A stretch of 42,887 nucleotides of DNA, taken from the NCBI GenBank assembly GCA_029257685.1, contig JARIAV010000114.1, positions 1 to 42,887 on the forward strand, given 5' to 3'. The stretch is from Butyricicoccus sp. (GTDB lineage: Bacteria > Bacillota > Clostridia > Oscillospirales > Butyricicoccaceae). Positions within the stretch are counted from its first letter, which is position 1; the number at the start of each line of letters is the position of its first letter. Below, in pieces: positions 32,219-40,883 of this stretch. The position numbers were made by a program, and so were the translations under genes. Under the pieces are notes generated by a model. The model was not told the DNA's origin. It did no database searches and saw nothing but the letters and a program-made list of their open reading frames with translations.

Positions 32219-34993
32219 TTATGGATTGGGCAATCCAAATACCTGTACCTCGTAGATACGGGCCGCGGTATCTGAACCCTGTGTAGGCTTATGGATCTTC
32301 AGCTTGACGTAGCGTGCCGCGACGGGCGCGAAGGTGTCCTTGGTCTGTCCCTCCGCATTGCGTGTCACATTCACGACCTCCTGAAAGTCCTTTCCATCTG
32401 CGCTGACCGAAATGGTATACGCCTTGGTATTCATGTCTGCGCCTTCACCGCCTGCCTGTGCATGCGCGATCACAACTTCACTGACCTGATTGACGCTTCC
32501 GAGATCGATGGTGATCTCATGCGGCGGTGTCCCAACGGCACACCATTTCTTCTTGAGGTCGCCATCGAGTGCAAATTTTGGGGCCTCGTTTTCATTGACA
32601 AAGGAAGACGCCGCCGCAGTCTTACCCTGTGACAGATTTTTGAGGGTCTTTGCATTCTCTGCAATGACGATGCAGCCCTTGACGGTCTTTGCATCTGTGC
32701 CGGCACTGTTCTTCACGCGCACGGTGACATCATAAGTGCCCGGCTTGTCATAGGTAACGCTGACGGTCTCCCCGTCTGCCTGTGTCTTGCTCGCACCCGG
32801 CAGCTCCCATGCCACATCCTTGGTATTGAGCGAGCTTGTGCTCGTGAAAGTAATGGTCTCCTTGGGTGCAGCCAGCGTTTTGGAAGCCTTGAAGCCAGCC
32901 TTGGGCAGGCTGTTGTTGGGCCACGCCATCTGCGCGGTCGTTTCCGCGCCCTGTGTCTGGCTGAGATCGACCGGAACGACCGCAAACTTGGTCGTATTGC
33001 TTTCGCCCTCACGCGGCAGGGCATTGACTTAGTAGCTGTTGGTGTTGGAAACCCCGATCTAAGAGCGCGATCCATCCGCATTGACGCGGTACACCTCATA
33101 GTATGGCGCATTGCCCTCCGCCTTCCACGACAGACGGGCCCCTGCAAACATTGCATCCTCGTCAAATTCCGTTCCATCGACCTTGAGCGCGGAAACCTTT
33201 GCATTCTGGATCTGTGGTTTTTCATATACGGAGATATTGCCAAAATGGAAGGTATATTCCGGTGCTGCCTTGGATGCCGTCAGTTCATACGCGATACGCT
33301 GTACACGCTTGCCCGCCAGCTTGGATCCATCGAATTTCACGGTCGTCCAGTCTGCGCCGATCTCCTGATCTGCTGCAATGCACTGCTCTGTTCCGTCCTC
33401 CAAGGTGGCGATCAGCTGCAATCTGGTAGGCACCGACGCCTTTGCCGTGGTCGTCCAGAGGGTGTCCTTCGTAATGGGCAGATCGGCGCTGTAAAGCGTG
33501 ATCTTGCTTGCCTTGCCTGCTTCCATGCTGCCTGCCAGCTTGATGGAATTTCCACCATACCAAGCCTGTGTATTGTCAAAGGAAGCCTCCAGCTTGTTGC
33601 TTCCGGTATGTGTCATCAGGAAGCGATAGGTCGGCAGGAGATCGGACAGGCTGCGGTTGTTCCAGTCCATCTTGGACACTTCCTGTCCCTGACGGAAGAA
33701 GCTCGCACCATTGCCCAGCGAGAAGTTGGTCACGAACGGCGTGCCCGTGATCGCGGAACGCTCTACTACATAGCGCGAAACCCCGCGCCACTGATCCGGT
33801 GAAGTATAGGTCATCTTTGCAGACGGGTCGCCCTGTGCATTGACCCAGAGTGCGGACTCTTTCTTCAGGAAATCCTGCTGGTCGCTTGCTGAGGTATAGG
33901 TCCAGCTTGGGCAGTACAGACCCAGCGAAGTATGGGTACCGCCCTCCTTCTTCTCAAACAGATCCCAGCGGATCGGGGTCTCATATCCCTTGCTCTGGAT
34001 ATCGACACCGGCATAGAGTGCATAGGGATCGATCTTCTTTTCTGTCGCCAGCTTTGCAGAGCTTTCCAGCAGTTTTTTCTCTGCCAGATTCTTGTTCGTC
34101 CACCAGAAGTTGAGGAACATGTCATCTGCGACCGGCTTGCCCTCTGCATCCTGCAGGAACATCAGGTTTTCCTGCGTCAGCGCGTTCTGCCAGTCCATCG
34201 CACCGGTCCTGGTCATGGAATCATACCAAACAAGCTCCAGCTCCGGTGCTTTCTGCTTGAACTGTTTGATGAATGCCTGCATCTTGGAGGCATATTCCGG
34301 CTTCAAGCCGCCGTTCTTTTCGTTGTCCGTCTCCTGATTGATGAACCAGCCATCGAACCCATAGGTCTTTGCAACCTCAATGAGTTTATCTGCCATCGGG
34401 AACTTTCCGGCTGCATCCTGCTTCAGGAAGGTATCCAGCCACTCGATCTTTCCACCTGCAACGTCCTGCGGGAAAAACACGGTCCCGATCACGGGCACAC
34501 CATTCTTATGTGCGGCATCGGTGACATCCGGACTGGGCGGCACGATGAGCCCTTCCCCCGAAGAGCCGCCCCAGTAAACCAGCAGATCCACATACTGCCA
34601 GAAGGTGAATGTGTTGCTGTCCATTTCATTGAGGCCATGCGGCGCATTGCCGCTCGTGCTGGTATTCATGATCGAGATCGCCATGACCTTGGTATCCGGA
34701 TTCTGGGTATCATTGACCGGCTTGCGTTTGGATTTCTCCACACGCTTTGCCAGCGGCACATGGCTGATATTATGCTGCAGATCGGGATCCTTCTTGGCAT
34801 CCCATTCCAACAGCTGCTCCGGAAACCAATAAGAGGACTCCGGAAGTTTTTCCATCACAAGTCCCGGTGCTGTATTTTCTTCGGTCACATGGATTGCAGG
34901 CGCTGCCGCTGCCGCGACGGGATATGGGCTCAAACTCATGCACATTGCAGCGGTCAGGCTCACTGCAGTGATATATTTTACGGTTTTTTTCAT
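32219..34993 (-). pseudogene. GH85 endo-beta-N-acetylglucosaminidase interrupted by two in-frame stops
   Basis: A single frame spans 925 codons: Sec signal peptide (1-28, ending PVAAAAA), GH85 barrel with the catalytic pair Asn219/Glu221 in GWFINQET, beta-sandwich domains, a PKD-like domain (TITFTSTSSLNTKDVAWELP), and a C-terminal discoidin/CBM32-like domain (NLSQGKTAAASSF to YEVQVFGL). Codon 645 is TAG (33059-33061) and codon 655 is TAA (33029-33031), inside an Fn3-like third domain. The residues between and after them read as normal family sequence (IGVSNTNSY; VNALPREGESNTTKF), and no frameshift is seen. A 644-residue secreted product would keep the whole catalytic domain but lose the binding modules. 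It may be a recent loss, a sequencing error, or a shortened but active enzyme. ATG 34993 has an AGGAG site. Confidence 0.88.
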
Positions 34994-35063
34994 TTGTCGG
35001 CTCCTCTCCACCCTACGATAGATGTCTCTTTCATACAGCCAATCTTGCCTCGGCTTTATTTCC

Positions 35064-35088
35064 AGTATACCCGAAATATCCGCCAAAG
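35064..35088 (-). promoter_or_regulatory. Promoter region of the GH85 gene
   Basis: On the minus strand a TATACT -10 box (35064-35069) lacks a good -35 box. CCGCCAAAG (plus strand 35080-35088), the same nine bases found at the LplB promoter, lies 10 bases upstream of it. This fits an activator-dependent promoter. Confidence 0.45.
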
Positions 35089-35183
35089 AAAAGTGGAAAA
35101 AAGATAGGAGCATTGTAAAAATTATATAAACCCTTCCCATCTCCCAAAATCCGTCAGCCGGATCTCCTGTCCTGCGCAAAAAA

Positions 35184-35207
35184 GCGGCACAGCATTCGCT
35201 GTGCCGC
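35184..35207 (-). terminator. Intrinsic terminator after the PL8 gene
   Basis: A perfect 10-base stem GCGGCACAGC/GCTGTGCCGC with a 4-base loop; on the minus strand TTTTTT follows. It separates the PL8 and GH85 transcripts. Confidence 0.93.
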
Positions 35208-35235
35208 CCTCAGAACGGTCTGATATCGGGTCAAT

Positions 35236-37830
35236 TTATGCCTGTACTTCCAGTGTGATCTCCAAGGACTTACCATACAGCTCCTTGGTGTTGCACTTGA
35301 GCTGTACATTCTCCTTATTTGCAGTCGCCTGGATCTTTTCATCCTTGCTGACGATCTTTGCATTCGGGATATCCAGTACCAGCTCGATGCTGTCCTGACG
35401 GAACAGCGGATCGGACAGTGCAACCGTGATCTTGCCATCCGCCTGCTTCATCAGAACAGAGACCGGCTTGGAAGCCTTGATCCCGGCAGTCTTTCCTGCT
35501 TCAAAGAAGTTCACGGCTGTGACCTGCCCCTCGGTGTCCTGTACAGCATGGATGCTCTTGGAATTCTCGAGGATCTTGACATCCGGCTTTGCCGCATACT
35601 GCTTCATGCTTTCTGCGGTCGCATTGGGCAGCATGACATAGCTGTAAGCGTCCTCTGCCTTCTTGCCATGTTCGTAGGTCATGGTGAAGTACTTCTGGGT
35701 CACAGGGTATTCCTTCTGATTTGCTACATTGCGGACATTCTTCTGCTCGCCCTTGATGGTCGGGGTCGCGATCTTGATCTCCTTGCTCTCCGGGAAGTAA
35801 TAGCCGACCTTTGCCTTGATGCTGTCATCCTGATATGCCAGCCACTGCGGATCGAAGGTACCTTCCTTGATGGTCAGGGCCTTGCCATCGCGTCCCTGTG
35901 CGGTGATCTGCGGCTTTGCATCGACCGCCATCATGCGGTTATCGATGGTGGTGGTCACATCGCGCTTGTCTGCATCGCCAATGCCGGAGCCCATGAATAC
36001 GATCTTGTCCTCCATCATGAACCACGACTTATTGCCTGTTGCATTCTTATAGGTCACAAAGTCCTCAGGCAACTTGCCTGCCTTCTTTGCCGCGTATGCG
36101 TTCTCATCCCCAAGCTGCATGCCAGCCATGCTGACGCTTCCATCCTTCAGAGCTACACTGCCAGAGAAGGTATTGGTTCCAACCGGGAAGTATACATAGT
36201 CGTTCTGCTCTACGCTGCTCGGGCCATACTTCGGATAAGTGAAGCTGCCATCATACAGTTCCATAATGGTCTTACGCTGCTCATTCGGAACGGTCGTACC
36301 CGGCAGGCGCAGCGGATCGACGGTCGAGAAATAGTTGATGCCATACTGCTTGGTCTGGTCTACGCCGGACAGATACAGGTAGAATGCACCATCGCCCTGG
36401 AACCATGGTCTCAGGTTCTCACCGCTCATGTATTCATACTTTGCAATGCGGTCAGAGCTTCTGGACAGCGCAAAGGTGAAACCGTCTGCGCGCTGGAGAT
36501 TGCGATCCATGGCATTGAACACGGTGCTGCCCTTCGGGGTCACGCTTGCCGGCTGGATCTTTTCATCGTTCATGATCGCGGTGAACGGTGCGATCGCAGG
36601 CAGGTTGAGGCTGGAAGCAGAGAATGCAACCGGCATGGATTTCACAAAATGCTTGATCTGCTGCTGCATCTTCTTGCTGTTCTCCTCCGGCAGGAAGGTG
36701 GTCAGCAGGGTCATGGCCTCTACCACGCCAGCCGTATCCGAATAGCCGGTATTGGTACGGGAAACCGCACGCCCCTTTACGACCTCGGACATATAGCCTT
36801 CATGAATGAGAGGCAGGAAGCTCTTGTAGATCCAGTTTTCAATGGTCGCGACCTGCTCCTTGGGCTGCCACGGCGTATCTTGTAAGATATAGAGCGAAGA
36901 TGCCGCCTTCTGGAGCATCAGCTTGCCATAAGAGCCCGTGTATGCAACGCGGTGATGCTGGATGAAAGAACCGTCCGCATAGACACCATCGGTATTGTTA
37001 TTCACGATGTGATACGGGTCGATCGGCACGAAAACCGTCAGCATATCCTTGACAGCCTTTTCGATGCGCTTGGTATCCTCGATGAGCGCGCCCTGAATGA
37101 TGCGGTTGGTCGTGATATCGATCAGGTTCGTACCCGTATGCATGGCAGACTTGAGGTCGATGTCGCCATTCTTTCCGCATCTGAGATGATTGTCAAACAT
37201 CTTTACAAAGTTGCCGATCATCTTCGGATCATGCTTCTGGATTTCTTCCTGCATGAGAGCAAGTACACCGGTCATTTCGGTCGGGACACCGATCTCCCAG
37301 TTCCACCAGTTGCCGAACAGTCTGCCGTCCGCAGCCTTGAAGGAGGTGTGCTTATTATACACATTGTAGAATGCATCCACCGCTTCAACGATCTTCTTTT
37401 GCAGCTCGGCATCCTTATAATACTTGGAGCCACTGGTTGCATACGCAAGTGCCATGTCGAACAGGTACTGCGCATTCTTGTTGAACGCATTGGAGTTGCC
37501 CGGCTCTGCCTTGACGGTCTTTTCGTCGCTCATATCGAACGCATCTCCCGCGAACATGTGGTACGGGTCTTTTACCCCCTGATACGCTGCGATCGCCTTT
37601 TCCGCATCTTTCTCGATCGCGGTAATCTTGGACTTTACATTCTCATTCTGGTTCATCTCCACGCTGCCTGCGAGATACTGTCCGTAATTCTTGAGCAGTA
37701 CATGAGCCGCATTTTTTGTTTCCGGAGCTGCCGCCGTCTGTGCGGAAGCCTCTGCCGCCATAGCCGCCGGTACCGCGCCGCTGCCCAGCAGGATCGAAGA
37801 AACCAAAACACCAGAGATCAACTTTTTCAT
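35236..37830 (-). CDS. Secreted polysaccharide lyase family 8 protein
   Basis: The 864-residue protein has a Sec signal peptide (about 1-26, ending AAMAA), an alpha/alpha toroid with NWWNWEIGVP (174-183), and the PL8 catalytic set: Asn235 in HTGTNLIDIT, His292 and Tyr301 in DGSFIQHHRVAYTGSYG. The C-terminal half is beta-rich, as usual. PL8 lyases cleave hyaluronan, chondroitin or xanthan by beta-elimination outside the cell. The target here cannot be fixed from sequence. No GH88 for unsaturated products is present in the window. No SLH or sortase anchor is seen. ATG 37830 gives the signal peptide; the frame is open to 37899. A promoter and terminator flank it alone. Confidence 0.92.
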   Translation of the reverse strand: MKKLISGVLVSSILLGSGAVPAAMAAEASAQTAAAPETKNAAHVLLKNYGQYLAGSVEMNQNENVKSKITAIEKDAEKAIAAYQGVKDPYHMFAGDAFDMSDEKTVKAEPGNSNAFNKNAQYLFDMALAYATSGSKYYKDAELQKKIVEAVDAFYNVYNKHTSFKAADGRLFGNWWNWEIGVPTEMTGVLALMQEEIQKHDPKMIGNFVKMFDNHLRCGKNGDIDLKSAMHTGTNLIDITTNRIIQGALIEDTKRIEKAVKDMLTVFVPIDPYHIVNNNTDGVYADGSFIQHHRVAYTGSYGKLMLQKAASSLYILQDTPWQPKEQVATIENWIYKSFLPLIHEGYMSEVVKGRAVSRTNTGYSDTAGVVEAMTLLTTFLPEENSKKMQQQIKHFVKSMPVAFSASSLNLPAIAPFTAIMNDEKIQPASVTPKGSTVFNAMDRNLQRADGFTFALSRSSDRIAKYEYMSGENLRPWFQGDGAFYLYLSGVDQTKQYGINYFSTVDPLRLPGTTVPNEQRKTIMELYDGSFTYPKYGPSSVEQNDYVYFPVGTNTFSGSVALKDGSVSMAGMQLGDENAYAAKKAGKLPEDFVTYKNATGNKSWFMMEDKIVFMGSGIGDADKRDVTTTIDNRMMAVDAKPQITAQGRDGKALTIKEGTFDPQWLAYQDDSIKAKVGYYFPESKEIKIATPTIKGEQKNVRNVANQKEYPVTQKYFTMTYEHGKKAEDAYSYVMLPNATAESMKQYAAKPDVKILENSKSIHAVQDTEGQVTAVNFFEAGKTAGIKASKPVSVLMKQADGKITVALSDPLFRQDSIELVLDIPNAKIVSKDEKIQATANKENVQLKCNTKELYGKSLEITLEVQA

Positions 37831-37877
37831 GTGTGAAAACACCTTCCCTTTTTCTTTCTCGGAACGAGTATACTGTG

Positions 37878-37906
37878 ATATTACTATATATTTTTCCATA
37901 TATCAA
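37878..37906 (-). promoter_or_regulatory. Promoter of the PL8 gene
   Basis: On the minus strand: TTGATA (37901-37906), 17 bases, TAATAT (37878-37883). The leader is about 41 bases long. A TATACT box nearby is an alternative. Confidence 0.55.
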
Positions 37907-38030
37907 TCCCTGATTGTGCAATTTTCAGAGATACGTCTTTTATCTATATCTTATTGCACCTATCATATCTCCTCAATTGTGAAATAGATCGATTTTTTGA
38001 GCAAACTTTATCGGTTTTCCAAACAGAAAA

Positions 38031-38058
38031 ACGACCGGATCGCAGCCGATCCGGTCGT
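38031..38058 (-). terminator. Intrinsic terminator 290 bases after the MATE gene
   Basis: A perfect 12-base stem ACGACCGGATCG/CGATCCGGTCGT with a CAGC loop; on the minus strand TTTTTCTGTTT follows. It is the first terminator met after the MATE gene. Confidence 0.9.
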
Positions 38059-38344
38059 TCTCTCATCTGTGCCAATGCAACAGGAATATGCGATTTTATT
38101 TCTTCCTGCATACAAACGCGCAATGGTAAACCAAGGTAAACCACCTGCCGTGTGGAAAAACACAAATCAAACAGGAGTTGTTTTCTGCACACGCCTGCGG
38201 CGCTTTTTTCTGTTTCCTCCATGTTTTACCCCGAAATCATTTCATCGGTGCGCCGATACATTGTAAACCGTTTTACCTGTCTGCACACTTTATATATCGT
38301 TCTATCTTCGCACATATTTTCTTAATCTCAGGATGCAGCTACTC
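38059..38344. other. 286-base stretch with GGTAAA-type repeats and no recognised gene
   Basis: GGTAAACCA occurs twice with a 10-base period (38125-38133, 38135-38143), GTTTTACC at 38223-38230, and a dyad GTAAACCGTTTTAC at 38263-38276 that resembles a LacI-family operator. A minus-strand open frame of 92 codons starting at 38222 has no ribosome site and no resemblance I recognise. It is the MATE gene's 3' region or a separate small RNA ending at 38031. Confidence 0.5.
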
Positions 38345-39700
38345 TCAAATCACGCTCTTTTTTGCTTCCGCAAAATTTTTTCTGAGCCGACGCATGGTAA
38401 ACAGGTATGAGATCATAAGCGGCAGCAGGGATCCCGGCCACGCAAGCGCATACGCAACGCTGATGCCTGCAAAGCCAAAGGGTGCCGCAAACGCGATACA
38501 TCCAACCGCACGCATCAAAAGCTCCATGATGCCGGCAATGGTCGGGACAACCCCCTGTCCCAAGCCCTGCAAGGTGTAGCGCAAAATAAACAGCAGGGAC
38601 AGCGTCCAGTAAAACAGGCTGGTCAGGTGCAGATATTGCTCTGCCATCATAATGACCTCAGGCGTGTCCGAAACGAACAGATTGACCAGCGATGCACCGC
38701 CAAACTGCGCAATACAGGTAATGATCACCGTATAGCTCAGCGACATTGCCATACAGCGATGCACCCCCATGCGAATCCGGTCGATCTTTCCGGCACCGTA
38801 GTTCTGCGCGGTATAGGTCGCCATCGTCATGCCAAAGCAGTTGAGCGGCGAGCAGATCAGCTGCTCGATCTTCTGCGCCGCGGTATAGGAGGCGACCGCC
38901 TGCTCCCCCTGCTGGTTCAGGACGATCTGCAAAATAATGACACCGATGCCGATGATCGACGCCTGAAACCCCATGGGCAGACCGACAGCCAAATGCTGCT
39001 TGATCTCACCCGCCGTCAGATGGAAATCCTCTCTGCGCACATGCAGGATGGGAAATTTCTTTTTGATGTACAGGATACAGAGCACACCGGATACGACCTG
39101 AGAAATGACCGTTGCCCAAGCTGCACCCGAAACGCCCAGCCGTACATACCGAATGAAGGTGATATCCAAAATGACGTTCAGCACACTGGAAATGATGAGA
39201 AACAGCAGAGGTGTGCGGCTGTCCCCCAAGGCGCGCAGAACATTCGATAACACATTGAACAGCATTGCCGCGAATATACCACCATAGATCACGACAATAT
39301 AAGAATAGGCATCCTCGAGGATCGCCTCCGGTGTCTGCATCATGCGCAGGATCGGACGGGCAAACGGCACAGCGAGCGCGGTCAGGATCACGGTGACCAC
39401 TGCACCGATCACGATATTGGCGGCAAAGCTGCGCCGCACATATTCCAGATCGTTCGCGCCGAATTGTCGTGCCGTCACGATGGACAGTCCCGAGGTCATG
39501 CCCTGTGCAAATCCCAAGATCAGGAACATGATGCTTCCTGTGCAACCAACTGCTGCAAGCGCATTGACACCCAATATATTGCCGACGATGAGTGCATCCA
39601 TCATATTATAGAACTGCTGGAACAGGTTTCCCCCCAGCAGCGGCAATGCAAACAAAAAAATAAGGCGTGCTGGTCCGCCTTCCGTCATAGTCTTTGTCAT
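38345..39700 (-). CDS. MATE family efflux transporter
   Basis: The 451-residue protein has twelve hydrophobic spans in two MatE halves (LFALPLLGGNLFQQFYNMMD, the first-helix signature; VGLPMGFQASIIGIGVIILQ in the second half). MATE proteins export drugs, flavins or other cations using Na+ or H+. Start 39700 has a GGGGGAAG ribosome site; the open frame continues upstream to 40480, antisense to the DUF308 gene, and that part is not protein-like. It is a single gene with a TATATT -10-like box near 39720-39730. The substrate is unknown. Confidence 0.93.
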   Translation of the reverse strand: MTKTMTEGGPARLIFLFALPLLGGNLFQQFYNMMDALIVGNILGVNALAAVGCTGSIMFLILGFAQGMTSGLSIVTARQFGANDLEYVRRSFAANIVIGAVVTVILTALAVPFARPILRMMQTPEAILEDAYSYIVVIYGGIFAAMLFNVLSNVLRALGDSRTPLLFLIISSVLNVILDITFIRYVRLGVSGAAWATVISQVVSGVLCILYIKKKFPILHVRREDFHLTAGEIKQHLAVGLPMGFQASIIGIGVIILQIVLNQQGEQAVASYTAAQKIEQLICSPLNCFGMTMATYTAQNYGAGKIDRIRMGVHRCMAMSLSYTVIITCIAQFGGASLVNLFVSDTPEVIMMAEQYLHLTSLFYWTLSLLFILRYTLQGLGQGVVPTIAGIMELLMRAVGCIAFAAPFGFAGISVAYALAWPGSLLPLMISYLFTMRRLRKNFAEAKKSVI

Positions 39701-39883
39701 CGAACTTCCCCCTTTGGTTATCCTAATATACACCATTCTGCGCAAGACGCATAGCCGCAAAAAACACAATCTTTTTTTGATTTCCCCATGTTCTCTGGTC
39801 AGTGTGCCCAAATAAAAAAGATGGTTCTGGCGTTTCTCTTTTGGCTGTGCTAGAATGAAGGCAAAGATAAAGGAGATCTTATT

Positions 39884-40429
39884 ATGTTTGTATTTTTTTC
39901 GGGCGGCTCCAACCGCCAAACCCCCATACTGATGACCCTGCTTTCCCTGATCCTTGGCATCTTTTTGATCCGCTATCCCGGTATCAGCGGCAGCCTGTTC
40001 TGCTTTGCCCTCGCCGCGATCGCGCTGACCTATGCCGCAATGCGGCTGATCCGCTTTCAGCGCAGTAAAAAACAGGGCATCTATGCCCCACTCGATCCAT
40101 ATATCGGCGTTTTCCTGCTGGTGATCGGGCTTATCATCCTGTTTTTCCCACGCCTGATCCTGTCCTTCCTGCCCTTCACGCTCGGTACCCTGCTGTTTTT
40201 TGCCGGATTTTCCAAGCTGCCCTTTGCCATCGACGCATTCCAGATGCGCACCCCTGCCCGTATCCCTTTCCTGCTTTCCGCGCTCATCCCGATCGTACTC
40301 GGGGCGATCATTTTGATGAACCCCTTCGGTGTGACGCGGCTCGTGATCCGCTTTTTCGGTCTGAGCCTTGTGGTCAATGCCGCCTTGGAGCTTACCGCCG
40401 CATTCTTCAACCGTTCGGATCGCTATTGA
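39884..40429 (+). CDS. DUF308 (HdeD-like) membrane protein
   Basis: The 181-residue protein has six hydrophobic spans in three pairs, matching DUF308/HdeD-like proteins: LMTLLSLILGIFLIRYPGIS, PYIGVFLLVIGLIILFFPRL, and LLSALIPIVLGAIILMNPFG. The repeated G-x-x-x-hydrophobic-x-P pattern is characteristic. HdeD relates to acid stress in E. coli; the role in Clostridia is unknown. AAGGAG lies 7 bases before the ATG. It is alone, divergent from the MATE gene and 122 bases before trxA. Confidence 0.82.
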   Translation: MFVFFSGGSNRQTPILMTLLSLILGIFLIRYPGISGSLFCFALAAIALTYAAMRLIRFQRSKKQGIYAPLDPYIGVFLLVIGLIILFFPRLILSFLPFTLGTLLFFAGFSKLPFAIDAFQMRTPARIPFLLSALIPIVLGAIILMNPFGVTRLVIRFFGLSLVVNAALELTAAFFNRSDRY

Positions 40430-40466
40430 TCGGAACGCTCCCCCTACGCAGCTTCTATCGCCTTTG

Positions 40467-40508
40467 TGTGATTTAGTCACAGCAAACGATCGTCATTTCG
40501 GATATACT
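40467..40508 (+). promoter_or_regulatory. trxA-trxB promoter with CRP/FNR-like dyad
   Basis: TATACT (40503-40508) is a good -10 box without a -35 partner. Dyad TGTGA-N5-TCACA (40467-40481), flanked by TTTG and CAAA, is centred about 41 bases before the predicted transcription start, the classic position of a CRP/FNR-family activator. Confidence 0.5.
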
Positions 40509-40551
40509 ATGAGCATACAAACAAAACATGATGACACAGGAGGTTTTCCTT

Positions 40552-40863
40552 ATGTTAACTTTAACCACTGAGAATTTTGATAAAGAAGTCCTTGAAGCAA
40601 CCCAGCCGGTACTCGTTGAGTTCTCCGCACCATGGTGTGTTTACTGCCGCCGCATCGAGCCGGTGCTGCACCGCATGGACGGCAAGAGCGACGTTGTGAT
40701 CGCGACCATCAACATCGACGAACAGCCTGAGCTTGCACAGCGTTTTCAGGTAGAGGTGATCCCAACCTTCTATCTGTTCCAGAACGGCACACATGGCGAC
40801 AAGCTGATCGCGCCAAGCTCTCAGGCACAGCTTGAGGAATGGATCGCAGCACAGCGCGGATAA
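40552..40863 (+). CDS. trxA: Thioredoxin with CVYC active site
   Basis: The 103-residue protein is a single thioredoxin fold: LVEFSAPWCVYCRRIEPVL with Cys29 and Cys32, INIDEQPELAQRFQVEVIPT with the cis-proline, and FYLFQNGT. The canonical active site CGPC is replaced by CVYC, which should change redox potential and partner choice. AGGAGG lies 8 bases before ATG 40552; the earlier ATG at 40528 has none. The thioredoxin reductase gene follows after 20 bases, so the two form a working pair that supplies dithiol electrons in the cytosol. Confidence 0.95.
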   Translation: MLTLTTENFDKEVLEATQPVLVEFSAPWCVYCRRIEPVLHRMDGKSDVVIATINIDEQPELAQRFQVEVIPTFYLFQNGTHGDKLIAPSSQAQLEEWIAAQRG

Positions 40864-40883
40864 ACACAGGAGGAAACCCAATC

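Noticed and set aside
32219-32929. The GH85 C-terminal part as a separate gene starting at ATG 32929
   Set aside because: No ribosome site or promoter precedes it, it has no signal peptide, and it lies in the same frame as the upstream GH85 part.
38125-38143. A CRISPR or other repeat array
   Set aside because: Only two adjacent 9-base copies with no spacers of regular length and no cas genes.
37944-38222. A 92-codon minus-strand frame upstream of the PL8 gene
   Set aside because: It runs through the intrinsic terminator at 38031-38058 and lacks a ribosome site.
38263-38276. A CcpA cre site
   Set aside because: GTAAACCGTTTTAC resembles cre, but the spacing of the halves and centre does not match the consensus; called only a LacI-like dyad.
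38345-40480. A 711-codon minus-strand frame fusing MATE to a hydrophilic N-terminal part
   Set aside because: The upstream 260 codons are antisense to the DUF308 gene and low-complexity; a ribosome site and a normal MATE N-terminus are at 39700.
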